Shown piece after piece: positions 35,376-47,600 of a stretch of 64,000 bases of DNA (its first letter is position 1; each line of letters opens with the position of its first letter). The DNA is from Lutraria lutraria (lineage: Eukaryota; Mollusca; Bivalvia; Venerida; Mactridae). Location: the NCBI GenBank assembly GCA_964023205.1, contig OZ026835.1:38227083-38291082 (forward strand). Reading direction: 5' to 3'. The translations under genes were made by a program, and so were the position numbers. Below the pieces are notes generated by a model. It was given only the letters and a program-made list of their open reading frames with translations. It was not told the origin of the DNA and did no database searches.

Positions 35376-38283
35376 ATGATAATCGCTCAATCCAGAACTT
35401 CACGGCCTCCACCACAAGCACTTGGTATAAACGTGGAAAAACCGAAATTTCCACAGTATGCAGTATGTTCTAAACGACTTGAATCTTTCGAAACTTGGCC
35501 TGAATATTTACCTGTAAGCACAAACGACCTTGTTGAAGCTGGGCTGGTCTACACAGGTACATACATATGTAGAGATAGTAATAATGATATATTTAGCTAC
35601 TGATTATTTTTTCTTAGAGCAATGTGAATATTGATCTCAGATTTTTTACAAAAACAGTACCATATGCTATTAATTAATTGTTTAATTTTTTTATCATATT
35701 TATTGTTGTACTCTATTATTATAATTATCCTAATTTATTATTTCAATATATTATCTTATTATACTTATTATTTTCTTTTATTATTAAACTATATCTATTA
35801 TTGTAATTTAAATTATCATTATTTTAATTAATCATTATATTATATTTATTATTGTAATTTATTATCATTTCAATTTATTATTTTATTTATTATGGTAAAT
35901 TATTATCATTTCAATTTATTATTTTATTATATTTATTATTGTAAATTATTAATTCATCCTTGTAATTTATTACTTTATTATATTTATTATTGTAATTCAT
36001 TATTTATTATATTACAGGTGTTGGTGATAGTTGTCGATGCTATCATTGTGGTGGAGGATTAAGAAACTGGGAACGAGGAGATGTTCCAATGAAAGAACAC
36101 GCTAAATGGTACCCAAAATGCCCTCACCTTCTCTTAGTGAAAGGACAAGCCTACATTGACAAAGTTAGAAGTGGGGAACCAGTTGAGAAAACAAGTTTAC
36201 AGGTAATATCATTTAACATAAAAATGCCAGTGTATTTTTGTAAACTTGTATGAATACTAAAATAACATTAAAATTTTCTATGCTAAAAATGATGCTTTCA
36301 TACATTAAATATATTAATATTTTATAATAGGTTAAAGAATGTTTGTTTCTGGTTACATGCTCATTAGAAATAGGGGAGGTAAGCAGGGGAATTTTAAAAA
36401 ATAATACTTGAAAGTGTGTGGAAAGGTAAAAGAAGTGAGAAAGAGGATATATTGCTCATCAGGCCTTATAAAAAGCATATATAGGGTCGCATGGAAAATT
36501 TAAGGTCAGTAAGGTAATCAGAAACAATTCTTTTAATTTTATGCCTTACAAGAAATTCTTTCATAAATATATATGTGTGTTGTATGATTGTTTTATTTTT
36601 TACAGACAGATTCAGAGGTTGTAATTGAACAAAAACTAATTGACAGTCCAGCAGCTTTAAGTTGTATACAGATGGGATACTCACAAGATATGGTTCAGAA
36701 ATCTATAGACATTTTCAGAGCTAAAAACGGTAAGTTACTTAAGATGAGATTTTAAAAACTGACATTACACAGTTGAGTTTCAATACGTCAGTAATGTTTA
36801 TGTATGTAATTGAATTCAGAAAAATACAAAAACATTAATAGCTGATAAATTTCCGCCTTATTTAAAAGCATTTGAATGGATTTCTTTGAAAATTGATAAA
36901 GATGAGTAATACAGTATTAATAACCAACAAGTGGGAAGTGATACATGCTGGTGTACTTATTGTGATACAATGGTGGTTACATGTCCTGGATATTGTTCGT
37001 TTGGTAAATTCAGGGGGTTTCACCTACTCAAGTTGATATCTTCAAGTTCCTGTTTCATGTAATTACACTGGTTGTTTGATCAAGTACAGTCAAGCCTGTG
37101 ATCAAAGGCCATCCTTGGGAAAGACATAATGTGACCTTTATTGACAGGTGTCCTTTATTTGAAGGTTATTTGGTTCTAAATAATAAATGACAGTTTTAAA
37201 GGAATGGCCTTTATTCACAGGGTGACCTTTATTCATATTTTTCCACTGAAATACATTTTTACCTATATTTTAAGTGTGTTTTTATTTTCAGGTCACAGCA
37301 ATTTCAAAGGTACATGTCTATGTGAAATTTTGTTTGAAATGGAAGAAAATCCAGATGCGTTCAACAGCTGTACTGTAGCAGATTCAAGCAATACTCAGAC
37401 ATGCACAGATCTTGGATCAGGTATTGAAAATTTTCTGCATTCAACATAATACAACATTAACAAGTCGAAATGATTACTTTATTAGTTACCACAGACACTA
37501 CGTTTAAATTAGTCTTGTAATATTTGATTAAAGAAATTTCAATTGAAGTTTTAAAGCAAAATGATCATAGTACATTTTACCATCTGGTATTTTGATATTT
37601 TACATTAAAATGATTAAGAGACTTACAATAAACATGGAACCATGCAAATATTGAATTAAACAGACTGGATGGAATGATAACCCTTCAATTTCTTTAGAAG
37701 TATTTCTGTACTGGTATTCAAATACACTATAAAACAATTGGTCAACATTTTTAATAATTTGTGAACACGGAGCTGTATTAATTTCTTACTTGATACTGTG
37801 CAGACGAAGCATATAACGTTACTTTATGCTATCGTAAACTTCACTTATTCCTAAATATAATGACACTTTGCATTTTAACCTTAATTATTATGTTTTTAAG
37901 TATCAAAATAATTGATTATATTGTTTTAACCTTTATTTTGTCTTGTATTTATAAAATATTTAAAATTTAGATGACCAATTATGAAAGTTGAGCTGTGTAT
38001 ATGTTCAACTTTTTAAACAATGTTAAATTAGTATTTAATACATAATAATTTATCAATAATTTTATTTTCAGAAGATCTAGAATCATTGACAGAGGAGAAT
38101 GAAAGACTGAAGGAGAGCCAACTCTGTAAAATATGTGCAGACAAACCTGCGGACATTATCTTCTTACCATGTGGTCACATGATTTGCTGCCCTCAGTGTG
38201 CACCTGCTATGACCAAATGCCCAATTTGCAGAAAAATCATTAATGGACAAATTAAAGCATATTTTTCCACTGTGGTTAAATGA
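35376..38283 (+). CDS. inhibitor of apoptosis protein 2 (BIR-UBA-RING), 5 exons
   Basis: Exons are 35376-35556, 36018-36202, 36606-36729, 37292-37420 and 38072-38283, GT-AG throughout, with the same phases as IAP-1, giving 276 aa. The BIR domain has zinc ligands Cys68, Cys71, His88 and Cys95. A UBA-like segment begins about residue 137 (PAALSCIQMGYSQDMV). The C-terminal C3HC4 RING uses Cys225, 228, 240, His242, Cys246, 249, 256 and 259. The expected role is a cytosolic E3 ubiquitin ligase restraining caspases or tuning NF-kappaB-type immune signalling, as for BIRC2/3/XIAP relatives. Identical exon phases and order show it arose by tandem duplication with IAP-1. Exon 2 differs from IAP-1 at 1 of 169 positions, unlike the other exons. 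The start is the first in-frame ATG after a stop. Confidence 0.93.
35640..36012. repeat. AT-rich tandem repeat in IAP-2 intron 1
   Basis: Irregular repeats of TTATTATTTTATTTATTATT and TGTAATTTATTATCATTTCA fill most of intron 1. IAP-1 has a 1.7-kb unrelated intron at the same position. Confidence 0.8.
37085..37237. mobile_element. CAGTCAAACCTGTG-family MITE (copy 3)
   Basis: TACAGTCAAGCCTGTGATCA start, internal CCTTTATTGACAGG and GAATGGCCTTTATTCACAGG. It lies in IAP-2 intron 3, just before exon 4. Confidence 0.65.
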
Positions 38284-41200
38284 TCTTTGAACATTCATGT
38301 AGATCTGCTGAAGATGGAAGTTCAGCAAGCACTCCACTCACGCCGTTACTGAAGATGTACGTTAAAAAATCAGGGTGATAAAAGACCCTGAAGAATAGGA
38401 ATTTATCTCAAATTGTTGATGAATTCCTCTGAAATTTATCTCGAATTGTAGATGAAGATCGTAAGGAATTTATCTCAAATTGATGAAGATCATTTGGAAT
38501 TTATCTCAAAGCAGAGATTAAGATCTGAGATGAAGATGGTCTGGACTTTGGAACCATATTGTCTGTGATTAGCAAGCTGTACATCATTTTTACAATGAAT
38601 CAGAATCATTCATTTATCATAAATGTACCAGTACAGGCAATTATATGCGATGTTATTAATCAACGTTTGGTATTAGCATACCTTGAGCTGGGAAAGGAAA
38701 AGTGTATAATTATAATTGATTGATACATATCAGAGATGATACAACCGTATAGTAGGAGCATTTCGAACAATCAAAGTGCAATAAGAGCAATAATATTGTG
38801 TAAATCAGTATATCATCAAGTTACACTATGAAGAATATTCATCTTCATTATATCTCAATCATCACATTACTACAACAAACTAATGTTACACTGAACAACA
38901 TTCAAGCTCTTATGTATTACATTCATGTCCATTAGCTGACACAATTTTTTGATGATCTGACTTCCTTATAAATGTGTTTTTTATTTCTAGCCTTGTATAT
39001 ATTTTTTTAATGATGCCACAAGAAGTGGAATGTCCATGAAGCAATTATGATATTTTCAGGTGCTAATTTATTTCTGTTTTGATTTTTAAACATGCATGTA
39101 CAGTACATGTATGATACTGATGTGTTGTGTTCATAACCATTTTGTTCAGTATAATGTTAATTTTTGTGCCAAAAGTTTGTACTCATTTCATATATACCTC
39201 AACGAAACCAGTATTCAGATATTTGAATATATGTGGAAAATTTATCTTTTTTATTTTAACTGATCTTGTATAGGTCTTTGTGTTTGTGAATGTTTTAAGA
39301 CAAGCAGTCTGTGATATCAAATCGATGTAAAATTAAGTTCATTTGTTTTGTTTGATGTTTTATGTATCAGTTTTATTTCTTGTTGAATTTCTTGTTAATT
39401 ATCTTTTTTAAAACACGAAAATACAGTTTGATAAAAATAAAAAATTTAACAGTTCATCTGATCTTGTATTTGTGTTACACATTGTATGTAGAGAAATGCA
39501 ATTTTTACCAGGAAAAAAATACAAAATGTCACTTTCTGATTTCAAAGCTCCCATGTTTATTTTAATAACAGCCCCCTAATAAGTTCATTCAATATTCTAG
39601 CCCAGTAAAGCCAATGTTCATTGTATCCTAGTCCTTAACGTACATGACTGGTACTTACAAATTGTGCCATTATGTTTTCATTCATTTAAATGGAAAAACT
39701 ATGTACATGTATAACAATCATGGTAGTAATGTTACCAGAACATACTGTCACAGGAATTATTTAGACGTCCTATTACACTGCTCAACTTAACTATCTGTCA
39801 CCTGGATTTTTGAATACTTCATAAATATATGACACCATTAACCAATTCATGGCAATCAAAGACCTGTACAAAACAAAATGTAAAATGTCAAAATATTTTT
39901 TACAATAAGTGGAGGTTACGATAAAATAAAAAGGCATCATATGCTTCGTTTGTAAAGTATCAAATAAAGTATGAGAAAATCCTACTCACAAAACATTCAG
40001 AATAGACTATGTTGATTGATTATCAAAGTTAAATAGTTATCACGCAATCATTGACAGTATTTTCAAATTCAACCATAGATCTATCACATTGTAAGATCTT
40101 TTCCATTCCAACCATAGATCATCACATTATTAAGTGCTTGTAATGATAAGAGGTATCTTCGTTTAGTACTAAAACATAATCATACATGATTGCAAAAAAT
40201 GCCATGTTAGAGTCCTTAAAAAATTTACCAAAAAATCCGGATAAACTTCTCATTTCATTAAGGAATTCTCTATCATATCCTTGATTAGTGATTTTTCACA
40301 TTCTACAACTTTTTGGTATATTTTCACATTTTCATAACATCATTTGCCATTTGGACAGTTTCACATTTTATGTCATTGTAAGGCAGGTTTTCACAATTCA
40401 CCAATAAGCTTCAAATTCACCATTACATTTAAAATATCATTATCACAACTCAAGATTTCATAACTTATCATGAAAAAACATTCATTTTGTAGATAGTTCG
40501 CTGGCACTACTACTTATACAAATATCCACAGTATACATCATCATGATATTATTCAACAAGATTACCATAAAATAATTTTTAGCAAATGTCCCTTAATATT
40601 AATTGTAAATATACAACATTTACTTCTAATGCATTAGCACTTCCTCTTTTTAACATATCTATTATTCATTGTAATTAATGACAAAAAATCAAACAGGAGA
40701 ACTACGGTCATAGTACAGGTATACAAAAATGTAGTTAACTATTTTTATTAGATTTATATTCAATTTATATTCACCACTAAGTATGTAAAGAGATTCTATG
40801 CTCAGTGAAATATTTCAATTCACATTGCCGCATTTTACTTTTGCTTTAAAATTAATTCCCAACATGATGTTATTATTTTTCAGTACTTAATAATAATTAT
40901 GTCACAATATGCTACTTCCATCAAATACATCTACATACATTTTTGTCCACTTTCAGTAAATTGTAAAACTACAGTGATATGTCTGTCAAATTGTGTTAAA
41001 TGCCTGTGAATTGTGCTGTGATATGATATTCATAATAATTCATATAATTGTGTTGTGTTTCAATCACTTGTCAATACCTGTAACACTATACAAAGGGAAG
41101 TAACTATGATGATTTTTTTAATGTTAAGCATTACATAGTTAGAAAGCAGACAAGTTTTCTAGATTTGTTGTTGACATGATTTGCTTTTGTACAAACATTT

Positions 41201-41419
41201 GCATTGATAAGCCTTCAATTATCATTTAGTGCTGCAACGATGTTAAACTTTGCATTGTGTTTACCAATAAAGATATTATTGAAAATGTTGATAAAAAAAT
41301 AAAAAACACAATTGACTCTATGAGTTATTTATTGGTATATTTACATGTATAAGATTACCATATACCTACATATTATCACTATGTTATGAATACAAAATGT
41401 ACCAGCTAGGTCCTCATGT
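38284..41419. other. 3' flank of IAP-2, no further gene seen
   Basis: It starts with a short degenerate tandem repeat of GGAATTTATCTCAAATTG-GATGAAGATC (38395-38520). AATAAA-type signals near 39430 and 41268 are candidate transcript ends. No coding region could be supported in about 3 kb. Confidence 0.5.
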
Positions 41420-43643
41420 AACAAGAGGGCCATGATGGCCCTATAAATGCTCACCAGGAGAAAAGGTCATTTGGAGATTAACATTGTTGAAGTTTTCTAT
41501 ACGAGTCTAAGTAAGATCAAGTGACCCATCTGGGCCGTTTTTTATACCATGGCCATTATATGTACAGATTTAAAAGAGGTCCATTAGACAAAGCTAGATA
41601 CCAAATATCTTATCTCTAGGCCTTGTGGTTTCGAGAAGATTTTTAAAAATTTTCCTATATAAAATAAAATAAACCCCAGGGCAGGGCTAATTTTGACCCC
41701 GGGGCCATAATTTGAACAAACTTGGTAGAGGTCCACTACACAATGCCACATACAAAATATCTAAGCTCTAGGCCTTGCGGTTTCGGAGAAGAACATTTTT
41801 TTAATTTTCCTATATAAGTCTATATAAATCAAGTGACCCCCGGGGCGGGGCCAATTTTGACCCTAGGGCAATAATTTGAACAAACTTGGTAGAGGTCCAC
41901 TGGACAATGCTATATGCCAGCTATCTTAGCTCTAGGCCTTGTGGTTTCGGAGAAGAAGATTTTTTAAATTTTCCTATATAAAATAGAATAAACCCCAGGG
42001 CAGGGCCAATTTTGACCCTAGGGCAATAATTTGAACAAACTTGGTAGAGGTCCACTAGATAATGCTACATACCAACTATATTTGCTCTAGGCCTTGTGGT
42101 TTTGGAGAAGAAGATTTTTTAAATTTTCCTATATAAGTCTATATAAATCAAGTGACCCCCTGGGCGGGGCCAATTTTGACCCTAGGGCAATAGTTTGAAC
42201 AAACTTGGTAGAGGTCCACTAGACAATGCTACATACCAAATATCTTAGCTCTAGGCCTTGTGGTTTCGGAGAAGATTTTTTAAATTTTCCTATATAAAAT
42301 AGAATAAACCCCAGGGCACGGCTAATTTTGACCCCGGGGCCATAATTTGAACAAACTTGGTAGAGGTCCACTACACAATGCCACATACAAAATATCTAAG
42401 CTCTAGGCCTTGCGGTTTCGGAGAAGAAGATTTTTTAAATTTTCCTATATAAGTCTATATAAATCAAGTGACCCCCGGGGCAGGGCCAATTTTGACCCTA
42501 GGGCAATAATTTGAACAAACTTGGTAGAGGTCCATTAGACAATGCTACATACCAAATATCTTAGCTCTAGGCCTTGTGGTTTCGAGGAAGAAGATTTTTT
42601 AAATTTTCCTATATAAAATAGAATAAACCCCAGGGCACAGCTAATTTTGACCCCAGGGCCATTATTTGAACAAACTTGGTAGAGGTTCACTACACAATGC
42701 CACATACAAAATATCTAAGCTCTAGGCCTTGCGGTTTCGGAGAAAAAGATTTTTTTAATTTTCCTTTATAAGTCTATATAAATCAAGTGACCCCTGGGGC
42801 GGGGCCAATTTTGACCCTAGGGCAATAATTTGAACAAACTTGGTAGAGGTCCACTGGACAATGCTATATGCCAAATATCTTAGCTCTAGGCCTTGTGTTT
42901 CGGAGAAGAAGATCTTTTAAATTTTCCTACATAAAATAGAATAAACCCCAGGGCAGGGCCAATTTTGACCCCGGGGCCATAATTTGAACAAACTTGGTAG
43001 AGGTCCACTAGACAATGCCACATACAAAATATCTAAGCTCTAGGCCTTGGGGTTTCGGAGAAGAAGATTTTTTAAATTTTCCTATGTAAGTCTATATAAA
43101 TCAAGTGACCCCCGGGGCGGGGCCAATTTTCACCCTAGGGCAATAATTTGAACAAACTTGGTAGAGGTCCACTAGACTATGCTACACACCAAATATCAAA
43201 GCTCTAGGCATTGTAGTTTTTGACAAGAAGATTTTTTAAATTTCCTATATAAGTCTATGTAAAATCAAGTTACCCCCGGGGCGGAGCCAATTTTGACCCT
43301 AGGGCAATAATTTGAACAATCTTTGTAGAGTTCCATTAGACAATGCTACATACCAAATATCAAAGCTCTAGGCATTGTGGTTTCAGACAAGAAGATTTTT
43401 TAAGTTTTTTAAATTTGTTGCCATAGCAACCAGAATTTTTAATGAAATTTAATTTTTTGAACAACTTTGAAAGGGGACCACCCAAGGATCATTCCAGCCA
43501 AGTTTGGTTGCAATCGGCATAGCGGTGTAGGAGGAGATGTTGTTTTAAGTAAACATGGACGCCACGTATTCGTAACGACGCACGATGGACGCAGGGCGAT
43601 CACAAAAGCTCACCCTGAGCACATTCGTGCTCTGGTGAGCTAA
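41420..43643 (+). mobile_element. Helentron-like tandem-repeat element Y
   Basis: Begins AACAAGAGGGCCATGATGGC and ends with a GAGCAC/GTGCTC hairpin and GGTGAGCTAA. Between them are about 13 units of ~155 bp. They alternate between two subtypes (GTGACCCCCGGGGCGGGGCC and AAACCCCAGGGCAGGGC), giving a ~310-bp higher-order period. Each unit contains GAACAAACTTGGTAGAGGTC and GGTTTCGGAGAAGAAGATTT. It is the same family as 31675-32617. Confidence 0.75.
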
Positions 43644-43737
43644 AAAGGTACCAGCAATAAAGTTTGGTCATATTTCCCATTATCTCAAAAACCTACAAAA
43701 TATGATTCCCTATGTGCAATGCAGAAAACATACAACC

Positions 43738-43810
43738 CAATCTGATTAAAATCATATCCTCAAACCCGCTACGCTTGCCGTAAGGAAGATCAAGTACTTT
43801 AGTCAGACTG
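43738..43810. mobile_element. 73-bp deletion derivative of the 9-bp-TSD MITE (copy C)
   Basis: The left 38 bp match copy B from CAATCTGATTAAAATCATAT through CCGCTACGC. They are fused directly to the right-hand 36 bp (TGCCGTAAGGAAGATCAAGT...CAGACTG). Flanks CATACAACC and CATACAATT match at 7 of 9. About 435 bp of the parent is missing. Confidence 0.82.
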
Positions 43811-43819
43811 CATACAATT

Positions 43820-44422
43820 TAACCTTACTGAACAATAACCATAGGGAGCTAGCATGTTCAAGGGATGGTGTATAATGATGAATCATGTATTGTATAATAT
43901 GGTAAATGAGGTTTTGGTCCGTGTGACCATTTTAGGCCTAATTAACCATTATACACAATCCCTTCGATGCATTTAGCCCTGTCAAATAGTTATTTATACT
44001 TCATAAACTATACACAAACTATTCATGAAGTATGCATGAATTAATAGTTCAAGAAAAATTCATGATTTCATTATTTTCTTTCGAAGGAGTATGACAATAT
44101 GACAATAACTATAATAATAAAACATAATTGTTCAGTTGATGCCGCCACTATAATCTCTAGCAATACAGGATATCTAGATAACGCTGAATAGTAAACACAG
44201 CTTAAATCCAAATTATGTTAACAAATTTTGACAAAAAGTCAAGAATTATCATTCATTCAAATATTGCACATAATCAAAATTTTAAAATCTCCTCCAACAC
44301 TATGAGTAAAAATTCATTTCTAACAAAATTCTAAGCCGTGTTTCATGATGTAACCATAGTAACAATGATTACGTACTTAATAAATGCATGTATGTGCCAT
44401 CCAAGCATACTAGTATATAACA
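43820..44422. other. gene-free spacer
   Basis: AT-rich; no recognised gene or repeat. Confidence 0.4.
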
Positions 44423-44424
44423 TA

Positions 44425-44598
44425 CAGTGAAACCTGTGAACAAAGGCAACCCTTCAGAAAGACAAAATGTGGCCCTTACTGACAGGTAGCTTTTCTTCTG
44501 GGGTCATTTTGTTCTATGAATCAATAACGGATTAAAAAAGAATGGCCTTTATTCACAGGAAGGTCTTTTCTAGAGGTGGCCACAAACAGGTTTGACTG
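44425..44598. mobile_element. CAGTCAAACCTGTG-family MITE (copy 4, complete)
   Basis: Both termini are intact (CAGTGAAACCTGTG and CAAACAGGTTTGACTG) with TA on each side. 174 bp. The TA target and CAGT ends suggest a Tc1/mariner-type MITE. It lies just downstream of the RABL3 stop codon. Confidence 0.8.
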
Positions 44599-44668
44599 TA
44601 CATTATAAATAAGTCATCACAGTTTTATTATGAGAGTCAGTGGTCAATTAGCTCTCATCTCGTCCTAG

Positions 44669-47600
44669 TCAATCTACATGAGAATTCTTAAATCGTCGAC
44701 GATCTGGTGGAGGAGAGTAATGACCTTGACCCTGAAAATAGAAAAAACATTAATCATGATCAATGTATGGATACCTAACATATATACACAATACTTCTGA
44801 AGTGCAGGTACTTTCATTGTCTTACTTCTTGCACAGTGAATTGTGCTTAATCAATCTATCAGGTGATAAATGAATAAATAATCATCAAAATAAAACTTAA
44901 CAGGGATATGACTGAAATTAAAGCTGAAGGGCTGAAACATATTGGTGAGGGGTTTGGGCGATCAAAAATTCTTGCCAAGTTAAATTACGCAGGAGGGATT
45001 TCTCCACAATACCAGTACTTAATCTGTTTTTTTTAAGAAATCCATGCAGGTATACTATTTCTCAACATTGTCCACCATAAAACAACAAGAAATTACAAAG
45101 CACCATCACACAATGTTTTAAATAGATATCAGTACTAGTATTATGAAACATTGCATCATCAGAACTTGATCTACAGTGAATGAATGAATATGCCATTTCC
45201 TAATACTTTTTTCATTTATTTAGTACAGCCTTGGCAGGTACATGCAAATCAATTTGTAATTTGCCAATCATAAATAATGAAGGTAAGTCTAACACCATAT
45301 ATTATACTTAATTCCTACTTTTCGTACCAAATATTTCTTTTTATTTAATTTTCATCCATAATGGGTTGGTCAGAAAGAAAATTTTTAAATAAGGTTAAAT
45401 TAATTTTTTTTATTATACACATCACATTTGTTGACCAATAATTAAAAAGTTGTTGCCTAAAATTGTCATGATGATTGCTGTCCATACAATAAACAAATAC
45501 GTATCACTTGTATGACAGCCTACATTCTTTCATTTTAGATACATACCAAGATAATAACAAGATAATGTAATGAGTAACCACAAAAATGTGAACCAGACAA
45601 ACAGTACAAAAAATACGTCATCAGTCTAGTTTTTTACAGTACTTTAATTACACTGACTTAAATACCTAGACTGTGACCTTCCTTAAACATGTCACATTCT
45701 AAGATTGTTGAGGTAGGTTTCCTAATATAGCTGTGAGTTTAAAATTAGGTATGATACAATAAATGAATACGATTTCTAAATTCTTATTTTAATTACAAGT
45801 ACATACTCTTACCACAACTTTGAACCCCTTTATACAACAGGAAGAGACAAAAGACAGGTACAACTGAAGTGATTTAAAGAAAAGACAATTTTGATCTTTC
45901 AAACCCCATCATCAGACATCATCAGTATTTATTTGGATGCATTTTCATCATCCTGATATTTTATGTCTCCTACAGCATACAATTCCATCATGTACCAACA
46001 TAAAAACTTGAAGGTAAATATGACCTAAAGCAAATTTTACAAAATATCTTTTATCAGTTTGTGATTTGATAGGATAAAACCAATACAGAATATCAGTTCT
46101 CATGCACGGTTTTACATGTTGTAAGTAACTAGACACCAACATGGTTGCATTTGAGAACTTGACACCAGCACACCTGTCTCAGATCACCCTGTTAGCAACT
46201 TTGGGGCTTTTTTTCTTTTGGCTCTTCAAAGTGTGTCTAAAATGAACTAGAAATGTGTATGATTCCACTGTGAGCTAAGTAAAAAAGGGGCCATAACCCA
46301 GGTGAAAATGTTTGGATTTTAGCGTAAATCATACTTAACCTAAATTTTATTATTACACAACTTCAAGTAAAATATGAAACCAATCCATGAAATATTTCTT
46401 GAGTCATCACTCAAAAACCAAAATTTGAACAGACGGTCAGAGGCAACACTCTATGCCTGTCTGCCATATCAAATGGTGGGGGTCATAAAAAGTGAGACAG
46501 TGGATGTACTGTTCCTCAGGCCTAATAAAAAGTCTAGGGTCGCTGGAAAAATAAGGGTAGATCGAGTAACTAGAATTTTTTTTCAAGATTAATCATAACA
46601 AGAGGGCCAAGATGGCCCTATATCGCTCACATGACAATCACTGTTCACTCATTAAAACATTGTTTTGAACCAGTGACCTAGTTTTTGACCCCAGACGACC
46701 TATGTTCGAATTTGTCTTACATATCATTAAGACAAACAGTCTGACTAGGTTTGGTGAAGATACGATCAAAATTTGACATCTACAGTGTTAATAAGGTTTT
46801 CCTAAGATTTGACCTTGTGACCTGGTTTTTGACCCTAGGTGACCCATATTTGAACTTGTCCTTAATATCATTAAGACAAGGTTTGGCCAAGATCCAATCA
46901 ATACCATGACATTTAGAGCTTTTACAAGATTTTTACCTAAGATTTGACCTTGTGACCCAGTTATTGAACCCGGCTGACCCATGTTCATCCTTGACCCACA
47001 TATCATTGAGGCAAACATTTTGACAATGTTTGGTGAAGATCCAATTAAAACTGTGACATCTACAGTGTTAACAAAGTTTTCCTAAGATTTTACCTGGTGA
47101 CCTAGTTATTGACCCCAGATGACCCATATTTATACTTGACCGTTATATCATTAAAACAAACGATTTGACAAAGATTGGTGAAGATCCAATAATAACTGTG
47201 AAATCTACAGTGTTAACATGGTTTTTCATAAGATTTGACCTAGCGACCTAGTTTTTGACCCAAGATGACCCATGTTCTAACTCGTCCAAGATATTATGAA
47301 GAAAAACATTCTGACAAGGTTTCATGATCATCCAATAAAAACAGTGACTTCTAGAGTGTTCACAAGGTTTTCCAGCAATTTGCCCTAGTGACCTAATTTT
47401 ACTACAGAAATTACCCATTTTCAAACCTGACCTACATATTATTAAAATAAACATTCTGACAAAGTTTCATGAAGATAAATTCAAAACAGTGATTTCTAAA
47501 GTGTTCACAAGGTTTTCCCTTATTTGGCCCTGGTGACCTAGTTTTTGACCCCAAAAGGCCCAATATCGAACTAGTCCGAGATTTTGTTGATATTAACGTT

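Noticed and set aside
46788..47454. Small open frames with repeated MGxxGSxxRSxGQILGKP-like peptides
   Set aside because: They are translations of the ~145-bp tandem unit of element Z on the opposite strand.
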